Below are positions 1 through 8,686 of a DNA stretch of 18,207 bases, in pieces. The notes under the pieces are model-generated. The model searched no databases and was not told the DNA's origin. It worked only from the letters and a program-made list of their open reading frames with translations. Source of the stretch: UBA7960 sp964348755 (GTDB lineage: Bacteria; Bacteroidota; Bacteroidia; Bacteroidales; UBA7960); the NCBI GenBank assembly GCA_964348755.1, contig CAYGDW010000059.1:1-18207 (forward strand), written 5' to 3'. A program made the position numbers and the translations under genes. Every line of letters starts with the position of its first letter. Within the stretch, counting starts at the first letter, position 1.

Positions 1-93
1 ATTTTAATCAGACATTCAATTTTTGCTTGATTTCAGGAATTTATCAACCTCAAATAATTTAGAACCAGATTGACGAACATTGAAATTTTTTAA

Positions 94-101
94 TAAATTT
101 A
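94..101 (+). promoter_or_regulatory. Candidate -7 element of the susC-like gene promoter
   Basis: TAAATTTA matches seven of eight positions of the Bacteroidota -7 consensus TAnnTTTG. The best upstream partner is TTGA at 70-73, a poor -33 match with a 20-base gap. The region is so AT-rich that a chance match is easy. Apart from this and the palindrome at 110-131, I see nothing clear in bases 1-175. Confidence 0.25.
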
Positions 102-109
102 CAACCGCA

Positions 110-131
110 TTTGTTAAAAATCCTTAACAAA
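110..131. repeat. Inverted repeat in the leader of the SusC/SusD operon
   Basis: TTTGTTAA (110-117) and TTAACAAA (124-131) form a perfect 8-bp inverted repeat with a 6-base spacer. It lies 44 bases before the ATG of the SusC-like gene. It could be an operator for a dimeric regulator or a hairpin in the 5' untranslated RNA. The arms are AT-rich, so the RNA hairpin would be weak. The sequence alone cannot decide the role. Confidence 0.45.
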
Positions 132-175
132 AGCATTAACCAACTCAATCAATTATTAACTAAAACAAAACAAAC

Positions 176-3100
176 ATGAAGCGAATTCTGATTCTAATGG
201 GGTTGCTGCTCTTTGTGAGCGTATCCCTGTTCGGACAACAAATCCGCGTTACCGGTACGGTTACCGACCAGAGCAGTGGAACAACCCTTCCAGGGGTTAC
301 CGTTATTCTGCGTGGTACTACCATTGGAGCCATTACCGATGGTAACGGACGATTTGAAATCAATGCTCCTTCCAACGGGGTGCTGGTTTTTTCGTTTGTT
401 GGTATGCGCAGCGCTGAAATTCCGGTTGATGGGCGAGCAGTTATTAATGTGAGCCTCGAGCCGGATGTTTTTTCGGTCGAAGAATTTGTGGTGGTAGGTT
501 ATGGTGTGCAGCAACGCCGCGATGTTTCGGGCTCTATCTCAACCATTAGAGGAGACGCCCTTAAAACCATTCCGGTTCAGACCTTTGAGCAGGCCCTTCA
601 GGGTAAAGCTGCCGGTGTAAACATCACCATTCCCAATGCCGTGCTTGGCAACCCGCCCGTAATCAGGGTGCGTGGCTTTAACTCCATTTCGGGTAGCTCC
701 AGCCCGCTTATCGTAGTCGATGGCGTACCTGTATTTACTGGCGACCTTTCCAGAAACGCCGCTGCGCTCAACGTGCTTGGCGATATTAACCCCGCCGATA
801 TTGCTTCAATTGAAGTGCTCAAGGATGCCTCGGCAACTGCTATTTACGGTTCGCGTGCTGCCAATGGCGTTATGCTAATTACCACCAAAAGAGGCCAGGC
901 AGGCCAGGTAAGGGTAAATTATGATGCATCATTTGGTTATTCTGCGCCATACAGGCTATACGACCTTATGAATGCCGAGCAATACGTGGCAACCAAAAAC
1001 CTTGCACGCGTCAATGCCAACAACCTTGCTCCGGCCTACTTTTTGAATTATGATGCAAATGGCGACCTGATTGACACTGATTGGAACGACCAAGTTTACC
1101 AGACCGGTTTTCAGCACAGCCATGCCCTTGGTATTTCAGGAGGTACCCAAAGCACCACTTACTTTTTGTCGCTGGGCTACTCTAACAACAATGGTATTAT
1201 TAAAACCAATACCTTTGAACGTAGAAATGCCCGCCTGAATCTCGACCACAAACTCAACAGATGGGTTACTTTAGGGGCAAGTGTTAACTACACCAATTCT
1301 TTTTCTAACGCACCCCAAACTGGTTCATTGCCGGGAGCAAACTTTGCAACTGCCGGCGCCGGCAGAATTGCATTTGTTACAGCTCCTATTGTGCCTGTAT
1401 TTCTACCCAATGGCGATTATAACATTGACTGGGCAGGAAACCGTGTAGGGCTTCTAAACAATACCCAGCCTGTTGGTTTTTTCCACCCAACATTCCTGAA
1501 TGATAAAAACTACAACAATGTTCAGAACGACAGGGTGCTTGCCTCCATTTTTGCCAATGTGGAGCTTGCGAGGAATTTTTTCTTCCGCAGCGTATTTGGC
1601 TTGGATAACAGTGGTATTGAATCAAAAACCTTTTGGCACCCCGATCATGGTGATGGCCGTACAAATGCTGGTGAGGCCTATAATTATTTTGACCGCCGCA
1701 GCCGCTGGAACTGGACCAATACATTGAATTACAATTTTGTATTAGCCGATAAGCTCAATGTTGGAGCCTTAGTAGGTACTGAAGAGCAATACAGTAAATT
1801 CGACGGTTGGTCGGGCCGCCGTACTGGCCTGGCCGATACTTTCTTTGAGGATTATCAGGGATCGTTTACTACGCCTCAGCAACCCCCGGTAGCCATGCTA
1901 TTCGAAAACTACTTTATTTCTTTCTTCAGCAGGCTAAACATGAACTGGGACCGCAAATATTACTTTGATGTAAGCGCGCGCCGCGATGGTTTCTCTGGTC
2001 TTGCTGCCGGCAATAAGTATGGTAACTTCGGTGGCGCATCAGCTATGTGGAATGTATCGCGCGAATCGTTCTTCCAGAACAGTGCCATTTCAGGTATTTT
2101 TTCAGACCTTCGCCTTAAAGCAAGTTTCGGACGCGTAGGTAATATTTCGGGTGTAGGCAGCTATGCTTCTCTTTTCCTTTATAGTTCAGGTACCTACAAC
2201 CAGCTCTCCACTCTTTTCTTCAACCAGGCAGGTAATGCCGATTTGGGTTGGGAAACCAGCGATAAGTACGATGTAGGCCTCGGTTTTGCCATGTTTAACG
2301 ACAGAATTCAGGTAGATGTAAACTACTTCAACAACGATGTAGATGGCCTTATTCTTAACGTACCTCAGTCGCCTTCAAAAGGTATTCCGGGCGATGTGCT
2401 GCCTCAAAACGTAGGTTCTATGAAAAACACGGGTGTAGAATTTACCGTTAATTCTTACAATGTTAATACTCCGAACTTTACATGGTCAACCAATTTTAAC
2501 ATTACATACCTGAAAAACGAGGTTACCTCACTGGCACCCGGTGTTCCTTTTCTTGTTGGCATAACCCAACTTGAAACCACAAACCGTACCCTTGTCGGCC
2601 ATCCTATTGGTATGATTTGGGGCGTTCAAACAGCCGGTGTTGATCCAGCTACCGGTCGCCGTATTTTCATCCGTCGTAATACCGATGGAACCACCTCAAA
2701 TGTTCTTTACAATTTTCAATCGGGTGTTGCAACTTCTGGCTGGAGAAATGAAGATGGAACCGTTTCGCGGGCTATTGACATTGCCAACGATGGACAACCC
2801 CTTGGAAGCCCAATACCGAGGTTTTATGGTGGTTTAGATAATACTTTCACCTTCAGGGGTTTTGACCTTGGTATAGGTCTTACCTATGCAATCGAAGTTT
2901 ATGTTTATAATGGCTCAAGGGCCGGCTTAAGAGACCAGCGCAACTGGAACAACGAAGCTTATGTTGCCCTGAATCACTGGAGGCAGCCTGGCGATATTAC
3001 AGACATTCCACGTCCGGTTTGGGGAGATAACGTGTCAAACGGTTCAACCATGGTACAGTCGCAAAACGTTGAGCGCGCCGATTTCCTCAAAGTTCGGAAT

Positions 3101-3322
3101 CTCAGCCTTGGTTATACCTTAAAGAATGAGTTCCTGAGGCAGGCCAATGTTGCGAGTGTGAGGTTATATGCTCAGGTGTTTAACGCATTCACCTTCACCG
3201 GATATTCTGGCGCTGACCCTGAAATCTCTTCTATGGGCGACACCAACCTGGTGCCCGGTGTTGACCGCAACACTGTTCCCCAGGCCCGGACAATTGCCTT
3301 TGGTGTTAACGTCACTTTTTAA
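176..3322 (+). CDS. SusC/RagA-family TonB-linked outer-membrane protein
   Basis: This is an outer-membrane beta-barrel that, with its SusD partner, imports a ligand using TonB energy. At 1048 residues it has the usual SusC length. Residues 1-20 are a signal peptide (MKRILILMGLLLF..., cleaved near FG/QQ). Residues about 23-105 are a carboxypeptidase-regulatory-like beta-sandwich (VTGTVTDQSSGTTLPGVTV). The stretch EEFVVVGYGVQQRRDVSGSIS-like (about 102-122) is the TonB-box and plug-entry region typical of SusC. The plug follows to about residue 240 and ends in the family signature GSRAANGVMLITTKRG (225-240). The rest is barrel, ending in a terminal Phe (GVNVTF) as outer-membrane proteins do. The SusD gene starts 14 bases downstream. 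The ligand cannot be inferred: no glycoside hydrolase, protease or sensor gene is adjacent. Family very sure, substrate unknown. Confidence 0.96.
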   Translation: MKRILILMGLLLFVSVSLFGQQIRVTGTVTDQSSGTTLPGVTVILRGTTIGAITDGNGRFEINAPSNGVLVFSFVGMRSAEIPVDGRAVINVSLEPDVFSVEEFVVVGYGVQQRRDVSGSISTIRGDALKTIPVQTFEQALQGKAAGVNITIPNAVLGNPPVIRVRGFNSISGSSSPLIVVDGVPVFTGDLSRNAAALNVLGDINPADIASIEVLKDASATAIYGSRAANGVMLITTKRGQAGQVRVNYDASFGYSAPYRLYDLMNAEQYVATKNLARVNANNLAPAYFLNYDANGDLIDTDWNDQVYQTGFQHSHALGISGGTQSTTYFLSLGYSNNNGIIKTNTFERRNARLNLDHKLNRWVTLGASVNYTNSFSNAPQTGSLPGANFATAGAGRIAFVTAPIVPVFLPNGDYNIDWAGNRVGLLNNTQPVGFFHPTFLNDKNYNNVQNDRVLASIFANVELARNFFFRSVFGLDNSGIESKTFWHPDHGDGRTNAGEAYNYFDRRSRWNWTNTLNYNFVLADKLNVGALVGTEEQYSKFDGWSGRRTGLADTFFEDYQGSFTTPQQPPVAMLFENYFISFFSRLNMNWDRKYYFDVSARRDGFSGLAAGNKYGNFGGASAMWNVSRESFFQNSAISGIFSDLRLKASFGRVGNISGVGSYASLFLYSSGTYNQLSTLFFNQAGNADLGWETSDKYDVGLGFAMFNDRIQVDVNYFNNDVDGLILNVPQSPSKGIPGDVLPQNVGSMKNTGVEFTVNSYNVNTPNFTWSTNFNITYLKNEVTSLAPGVPFLVGITQLETTNRTLVGHPIGMIWGVQTAGVDPATGRRIFIRRNTDGTTSNVLYNFQSGVATSGWRNEDGTVSRAIDIANDGQPLGSPIPRFYGGLDNTFTFRGFDLGIGLTYAIEVYVYNGSRAGLRDQRNWNNEAYVALNHWRQPGDITDIPRPVWGDNVSNGSTMVQSQNVERADFLKVRNLSLGYTLKNEFLRQANVASVRLYAQVFNAFTFTGYSGADPEISSMGDTNLVPGVDRNTVPQARTIAFGVNVTF

Positions 3323-3336
3323 ACTTTAAACCTTTG

Positions 3337-4821
3337 ATGATTATGAAAAACCTTATTAAATATTCACTTTTGGTTTTATTGGTTTCAGTGGTGCTGACAT
3401 CATGCTTTGAAGAAAACCTGAACCCAGTTCCCAAAACCGCTATTTCTGACCTTTCGGCTTTCGACACACGGTCTCGTATCGTATCTCAGGTACGAGGTAT
3501 TTATGCTGCATTTAAAAGCGGCCAATATCTTGGAGGGCGTTACCTGGTTTATAACGACATACGTAGCGACGACTGGCTGAACCTTGGCCAGAACGGTGTA
3601 ACTGGCCTTCTGACCTGGAACCATACTCTTGCCAATTCTACCGGCGAGGTTCAAAACCTTTGGGGTGCCATTTATGCCAGTATTAACAGGATAAATATGT
3701 TTGTGGCCGGCCTTGATGAAAACCAGGCCAGGTTGATTAGCCAGAACATTATTACGCAGGCCGAGTTTAACCAGTTTAAGGGAGAAGCCCTTGCCCTTCG
3801 CGGTTTGGCTTATTCGCACCTGATGCAACTCTATGCCCAGCCTTTTAATCGTAACCCACAAGGCCTTGGTGCCGTTTTGCGCCTGACGCCTTCAATATCA
3901 GCCGCCGACAATAACATGGCACGGGTTACCCTTCAGGCTACCTATACCCAGATTCTGAAAGACCTCAATGATGCCGAAGTCCTTTTGCCTGTAATTCCTG
4001 CTACCGCCAATAGTGCTGCTTTCGTTACCCAGGTTCATCGTGGAACCGTTGCAGCCATTAAGTCGAGGGTTTACCTGCACATGAACGATATGCCAAACGT
4101 TCGCCTCGAGGCCAACAAAATAGTTTCTGCGGCAGCGCCCTTTACTTCTGCCACCGGAGTACAGTATCGTCTGGCAAGCACTTTCGGATCGATATTCCTC
4201 ACTCCTTATACCACCTCGGAGTCCATTTTGTCAATGCCAATGAGCGCTGCCGAACTTCCAGGTACGCAAAACGGCCTTGGGCATTACTTCTCAGCTTCGC
4301 CTGTGGGCAACAACGAGTATCCGATTAACACTGCCAGCGTGGTGTGGAGCAGCCCGGCATTTCTTGCTACCGATGCGCGTAAAACCCTAACCGAAACCCG
4401 TGTAATTGGTGGAGTAACTCAAACTTTCATTAGAAAATACACCATGGGTCCCTCGCATACCGATTGGGTACCGGTTATCCGCTATGCTGAAGTACTTTTA
4501 AACCTTGCCGAAGCAGAAGCCCGAATTGCATGGCCAAGCACCAGGGCGGTCGCCCTTTTGAATGAGGTTTACCTTCGTTCTAACCCTGGTGCTGCTCCTC
4601 TGGGGGGCTTTGCCAGCGCCGATGCCTTTGTTGACCGGGTTATGCTTGAGCGCAACATGGAGTTTTTGGGCGAAGGTATCCGCAATATGGATACCAAGCG
4701 CAGAGTAGCTTCTCACCTTGCAAAACCAGGAGTTGGTGCTGTTGCTCCAACCGCACCTAACTACGTGTGGCCTATTCCGCTTACCGAGTTGAATACCAAT
4801 TTATTGGTGCAGCCTAACTAA
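3337..4821 (+). CDS. SusD/RagB-family outer-membrane lipoprotein
   Basis: This is the surface lipoprotein that lids the SusC channel and binds the imported ligand. It opens with a lipoprotein signal peptide, MIMKNLIKYSLLVLLVSVVL then TSC; the lipidated Cys is residue 23 from this start. ATG 3337 and ATG 3343 are both plausible starts; an in-frame TTG at 3334 is less likely. The mature part has the SusD layout: an N-terminal helical region with TPR-like repeats (WGAIYASINRINMFVAG, FKGEALALRGLAYSHLMQLY), a variable ligand-binding middle, and the C-terminal family signature VIRYAEVLLNLAEAEARI followed by LLNEVYLRSNP and VMLERNMEFLGEGIRNMDTKR. Its length of about 494 residues is normal. It is almost certainly co-transcribed with the SusC-like gene; a strong terminator follows 19 bases after the stop. 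The substrate is not predictable from sequence alone. Confidence 0.95.
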   Translation: MIMKNLIKYSLLVLLVSVVLTSCFEENLNPVPKTAISDLSAFDTRSRIVSQVRGIYAAFKSGQYLGGRYLVYNDIRSDDWLNLGQNGVTGLLTWNHTLANSTGEVQNLWGAIYASINRINMFVAGLDENQARLISQNIITQAEFNQFKGEALALRGLAYSHLMQLYAQPFNRNPQGLGAVLRLTPSISAADNNMARVTLQATYTQILKDLNDAEVLLPVIPATANSAAFVTQVHRGTVAAIKSRVYLHMNDMPNVRLEANKIVSAAAPFTSATGVQYRLASTFGSIFLTPYTTSESILSMPMSAAELPGTQNGLGHYFSASPVGNNEYPINTASVVWSSPAFLATDARKTLTETRVIGGVTQTFIRKYTMGPSHTDWVPVIRYAEVLLNLAEAEARIAWPSTRAVALLNEVYLRSNPGAAPLGGFASADAFVDRVMLERNMEFLGEGIRNMDTKRRVASHLAKPGVGAVAPTAPNYVWPIPLTELNTNLLVQPN

Positions 4822-4840
4822 TTTTTTTGGTTATTGATTT

Positions 4841-4877
4841 AAAAAGCAGGGATGCCACGAGGCATCCCTGCTTTTTT
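4841..4877 (+). terminator. Rho-independent terminator after the SusC/SusD operon
   Basis: AAAAAGCAGGGATGCC (4841-4856) pairs perfectly with GGCATCCCTGCTTTTT (4861-4876) across the 4-base loop ACGA, with T residues at 4872-4877. The core is GC-rich and flanked by A and T tracts, so it should also work on the opposite strand. It separates the uptake operon from pdxA. Confidence 0.92.
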
Positions 4878-4925
4878 GCATCATCTATTTTGCTCCTGCC
4901 TACGTTTACTTTGTTTATTTTAAAG

Positions 4926-4933
4926 TACTTTTG
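4926..4933 (+). promoter_or_regulatory. Candidate -7 element upstream of pdxA
   Basis: TACTTTTG fits the Bacteroidota -7 consensus TAnnTTTG exactly and lies 22 bases before ATG 4956. No good -33 TTTG sits at the usual distance: the TTTG at 4910-4913 is only 12 bases away. Its place between a terminator and a gene start supports a promoter here. Confidence 0.4.
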
Positions 4934-4955
4934 TGCCTAAAGATTCTTTTTGGCT

Positions 4956-6071
4956 ATGGAAAATGAAATAATCCAAAACCCCCTGTTGCGTATTGGTATA
5001 ACCCACGGCGATGTGAATGGCATAAGCTACGAGATTATACTCAAGACCTTATCAGACACAAGGGTGCTCGAATTTTTTACTCCAGTAGTGTATGGCTCCT
5101 CAAAGGTGGCTTCATATCACCGTAAGGCTATTGATATCACCGAATTCAATTTCAATATTATTAAAGGGGCCGAATTTGCCGGTCAGGGGAAAGCCAACCT
5201 GGTAAATATTTATCCGCAGGAGATTAGAATCGATTTGGGCCAGTGTACCGCTGTAGGCGGGCAAATGGCTTTTTTGGCCCTTGAGGCAGCCACCGAAGAC
5301 CTGAAAAAAGGACATATTGATGCCTTGGTTACGGCGCCCATCAATAAACAAAATATTCAGAGCGAAGCCTTTCCTTTTCCCGGGCATACCGAATATCTTA
5401 CCCAAAAGTTTGGCGCTTCCGAGAGCCTTATGGTAATGGTAAGCACCAATATGCGCATAGGGGTTATTACAGGCCATGTTCCATTATCTGAGGTTTCTGG
5501 CAAAATTACCCGCGAGCTGATTCTTAAAAAGGCCAGGCTCATGCATCAGTCGCTTATCCGCGACTTTGGCATACGCAAGCCCCGTATTGCCATTCTTGGC
5601 CTCAACCCCCATTCGGGTGATAAGGGAGTAATTGGCAAAGAGGAGCAGCAAGTCATTATACCGGCTATTGAACAAGCTTTTGATGAGGGCATCCTGGCTT
5701 TTGGCCCATATCCGGCCGATGGTTTTTTTGGTTCGGCCTCCTACCGCAGTTTCGATGGCATATTGGCCATGTATCACGATCAGGGGTTAATACCTTTCAA
5801 GGCGCTTTCGTTCAAGAGCGGGGTAAACTTTACCGCCGGCCTCCCATACGTGCGTACCAGCCCTGCTCATGGCACGGCTTACGACCTGGCCGGAAAAAAT
5901 GCCGCCTCGCCCGATGCCTTTCGGGAGGCTGTTTATATGGCTATAGATATAGTAAAAAACCGCCGCCTATATCAGGAAATTACCGCCAATCCCTTGTCGG
6001 CCCTGGCCCTGGATGCCGATACTGACAACGACCGCCACGCACTGCAAGAACTCCCCGAAAACGGCGAATAG
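4956..6071 (+). CDS. pdxA: 4-hydroxythreonine-4-phosphate dehydrogenase
   Basis: PdxA oxidises 4-phosphohydroxy-L-threonine with NAD in the DXP-dependent pathway to pyridoxal 5'-phosphate; the product condenses with deoxyxylulose phosphate on PdxJ. The protein is cytoplasmic, a metal-dependent dimer. From ATG 4956 it has 371 residues, slightly longer than the roughly 330 of E. coli PdxA. An in-frame TTG at 4950 is a less likely start. Visible motifs are GDVNGISYEI near the N-terminus, FPGHTEYL with substrate-binding His144, and three metal-ligand histidines at 174 (TGHVPL), 219 (GLNPHSGDKG) and 274 (YHDQGLIPFK). The conserved TSPAHGTAYDLAGK follows. Against E. coli PdxA the histidine spacing is conserved. 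The next gene, murF-alr, starts 20 bases downstream on the same strand, so the two are probably one transcript. The related PdxA2/erythronate enzymes share this fold, so a variant substrate is possible. Confidence 0.93.
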   Translation: MENEIIQNPLLRIGITHGDVNGISYEIILKTLSDTRVLEFFTPVVYGSSKVASYHRKAIDITEFNFNIIKGAEFAGQGKANLVNIYPQEIRIDLGQCTAVGGQMAFLALEAATEDLKKGHIDALVTAPINKQNIQSEAFPFPGHTEYLTQKFGASESLMVMVSTNMRIGVITGHVPLSEVSGKITRELILKKARLMHQSLIRDFGIRKPRIAILGLNPHSGDKGVIGKEEQQVIIPAIEQAFDEGILAFGPYPADGFFGSASYRSFDGILAMYHDQGLIPFKALSFKSGVNFTAGLPYVRTSPAHGTAYDLAGKNAASPDAFREAVYMAIDIVKNRRLYQEITANPLSALALDADTDNDRHALQELPENGE

Positions 6072-6091
6072 TAAACCAGAACCATTTTTCC

Positions 6092-8587
6092 ATGCCTGCA
6101 TACAAGCTTTCCGAAATATGTGAGATGGCCGGGGGGCAGTTGGTTGGGGCAAACCAGCCCGAAATGGTTATCAGGCATCTGCTTACCGATAGCCGCCGTA
6201 TGTTAATGCCTGCTGGATCAATGTTTATAGCCCTGATTACCCCCAAAAGCAATGGACACCGTTTTATCGATCAACTGTTTGAAAGAGGGATCCGTTGTTT
6301 TATGGTTTCGTCCTTACCTGGGGCAAATTCGCCAATGCTTAGCCAGGCTTCTTTTATAAAGGTTAGCGACACTCTTGCTGCATTGCAGCAACTTGCAGCT
6401 GCCCATCGTGCCTTGTTTAGCATACCTGTGATTGGTATTACTGGTAGCAACGGAAAAACCATTGTTAAAGAATGGTTGTTTCAGCTCCTTTCCGAAAAAT
6501 TTTCGGTGGTGCGCAGCCCGCGCAGCTACAACTCGCAACTTGGTGTACCACTGTCGGTTTGGCAAATGGAGGCAACACACCAGCTAGGTATTTTCGAGGC
6601 CGGTCTATCGCAACCAGGCGAAATGGAAAAACTGGAGCAGATCATAAAGCCACAGGTTAGCATTTTTACAAATATTGGTCCTGCCCATGATGAGGGATTT
6701 CACGCAAGGGAGGCAAAGATTGGCGAAAAACTGAAATTAATGGTAAATACCGGCACCCTGATCTATTGCCGCGACCATGCCAACCTTGATCATTGCATCA
6801 GAAAATGGCAGTATTTGCATCCCAACGTACGATTGTTTGCCTGGTCGCAAAAGCCCGGTGCCGAATTATATGTTTCATCAATGCAGCGTTTTGGCACAAG
6901 CACCCAATTACAAATTGATTTTCAGGGAAAAGGGTTTGGTTTTGAAATACCATTTACCGACAATGCCTCTATCGAAAATGCCTTGCACTGTATGGCATTG
7001 CTTTGCTATATGGGCTATAACAACGGCTGGATACGCGAAAAAATGGCTCAGTTGCAACCCGTAGCCATGCGCCTCGAAATTAAAGAAGGCATTAACAACT
7101 GCCTGGTTATAAACGATAGCTACAACAACGACCTGGGCTCGCTGGCTATTGCTCTCGATTTTTTAAACACACAAACCCGCCATCCAAAAAAAACGCTGAT
7201 ACTTTCTGATATTTTGCAGGCAGGTATAGCACCCGATATCCTTTATCCTGAAGTGGCTGGTATGCTTAGGTCAAAAGGTGTTGACAGGCTTATAGGCATT
7301 GGAAACAACATTTCAGAACAGAGGTATCATTTCGATATTCCCTCTGAATTTTATAATACCACCGGCGAATTTTTGGCTGGCTACGTTAGCGAAAAATTCA
7401 GCAATGAAGCTGTTTTGCTTAAAGGCGCCAGGGTGTTTGGTTTTGAACGGATTAGCGAAATGCTGCAGCAAAAGGATCACCAAACCATACTTGAAGTAAA
7501 CCTCGATGCCCTGGTACACAACCTCAATGTTTACCGTACATATCTTAAACCCAATGTAAAAGTTATGGCCATGGTTAAGGCTTTCTCGTATGGTAGCGGT
7601 AGCGTGGAAGTGGCCGGAATGCTGCAGTACCACCATGCCGACTACCTGGCAGTAGCTTATGCCGACGAAGGAAAGGAGTTGCGCAAAGGAGGAATACATA
7701 TACCCATAGTGGTAATGAACCCCGAAGTAAGAAGCCTTGAAGTACTGCATCAGTACCGCCTTGAGCCTGAGGTTTATAGCCTTGCCCTTTTGCATAGGGT
7801 GGGCCAGGCAGTAAAGCATTTTGACAGGGTAAGCCCCGATAGTCCTTTTATGATACATCTGGAGCTTGACACTGGTATGCACCGCCTGGGATTTCTTCAA
7901 CACGAAATGAACGGGCTTATACGATTGCTCGATGAAAATCCATGCCTGCGGGTAGCTTCGGCCTTTTCGCATTTTGCGGCCAGCGACGAACCCTCTCACG
8001 ACGATTTTACGAGGCAACAAATTAGCACTTATTTGGCAATGTGCCAGCAATTGCATGAAGGGCTTGGGTATGAATTTCTGCTCCACATTGGCAATTCGGC
8101 AGCAATTACACGCTTTGCCAATGCCCAGTTCGATATGGTGAGGCTTGGCATCGGGCTTTATGGAGTTTCTTCTGAACCGGCCCTCCAAAACCTGCTTCAA
8201 AATGTTAGCACATTTCGCTCGGTAGTTTCGCAGGTTAAGCGTATTGCCAAGGGCAAAAGCATTGGCTACAGCCGGGCGGCTCGCACAGAAAAAGAAACCG
8301 AAATTGCTATTGTGCCATTGGGTTATGCCGATGGCCTTAACCGCCGGCTAAGCAATGGCGTGGGCCATCTTTTTGTAAAAGGACGCAAGGCGCCAATTGT
8401 TGGAAACATTAGCATGGATATGTGTACAATCGATGTAACTGGTTTGGGCGTTTCAGAAGGCGATGAGGTGATAGTTTTTGGTAAAGAAATTCCAATTACC
8501 GACATAGCCCGGGCTTTGGATACAATACCCTACGAGGTGCTAACCTCAGTGTCGCAAAGGGTAAAAAGGGTCTATTTTCAGGAGTAA
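6092..8587 (+). CDS. murF-alr: Bifunctional MurF ligase / alanine racemase
   Basis: This single 831-residue polypeptide joins two cell-wall enzymes. Residues 1 to about 460 are MurF, which uses ATP to add D-Ala-D-Ala to UDP-MurNAc-tripeptide. The P-loop GITGSNGKT (115-123, Lys122) is clear, followed by the Mur-ligase central domain (NIGPAHDEGF) and C-terminal domain (INDSYNNDLGSLAIALDFL). Residues about 466-831 are alanine racemase, which makes D-alanine with PLP. The PLP lysine is Lys496 in MVKAFSYGSG, the catalytic Tyr is Tyr726 in IGYSRAA, and LDTGMHRLGF, GNSAAITRF, VRLGIGLYG and GNISMDMCTIDV are family motifs. The reading frame is continuous across the junction. This fusion is known and common in Bacteroidota, so it is not a sequencing artefact. 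It lies 20 bases after pdxA, which helps supply the PLP that its C-terminal half needs. Confidence 0.96.
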   Translation: MPAYKLSEICEMAGGQLVGANQPEMVIRHLLTDSRRMLMPAGSMFIALITPKSNGHRFIDQLFERGIRCFMVSSLPGANSPMLSQASFIKVSDTLAALQQLAAAHRALFSIPVIGITGSNGKTIVKEWLFQLLSEKFSVVRSPRSYNSQLGVPLSVWQMEATHQLGIFEAGLSQPGEMEKLEQIIKPQVSIFTNIGPAHDEGFHAREAKIGEKLKLMVNTGTLIYCRDHANLDHCIRKWQYLHPNVRLFAWSQKPGAELYVSSMQRFGTSTQLQIDFQGKGFGFEIPFTDNASIENALHCMALLCYMGYNNGWIREKMAQLQPVAMRLEIKEGINNCLVINDSYNNDLGSLAIALDFLNTQTRHPKKTLILSDILQAGIAPDILYPEVAGMLRSKGVDRLIGIGNNISEQRYHFDIPSEFYNTTGEFLAGYVSEKFSNEAVLLKGARVFGFERISEMLQQKDHQTILEVNLDALVHNLNVYRTYLKPNVKVMAMVKAFSYGSGSVEVAGMLQYHHADYLAVAYADEGKELRKGGIHIPIVVMNPEVRSLEVLHQYRLEPEVYSLALLHRVGQAVKHFDRVSPDSPFMIHLELDTGMHRLGFLQHEMNGLIRLLDENPCLRVASAFSHFAASDEPSHDDFTRQQISTYLAMCQQLHEGLGYEFLLHIGNSAAITRFANAQFDMVRLGIGLYGVSSEPALQNLLQNVSTFRSVVSQVKRIAKGKSIGYSRAARTEKETEIAIVPLGYADGLNRRLSNGVGHLFVKGRKAPIVGNISMDMCTIDVTGLGVSEGDEVIVFGKEIPITDIARALDTIPYEVLTSVSQRVKRVYFQE

Positions 8588-8686
8588 CGAACAACAGCCT
8601 GTTTGGGTACAGATAATGCCAGCCGAGCAACCTTAAGCGGATTTATTTTTTTTAATTCTGAAACCGATTTAAATACTAAATAAAGT

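Noticed and set aside
4950..4955. TTG start for pdxA two codons upstream
   Set aside because: ATG 4956 is a better start codon and no ribosome-binding site favours the TTG. The same reasoning rejects TTG 3334 for the SusD gene.
7313..8200. 295-codon minus-strand open frame inside the alanine racemase half of murF-alr
   Set aside because: It lies wholly antisense to a clear conserved enzyme, and its translation shows no domain and has shadow-like composition.
8620..8656. Possible terminator between murF-alr and pabA (T run at 8648-8655)
   Set aside because: The only pairing before the T run is about 3 bp (CCG/CGG), too weak to call.
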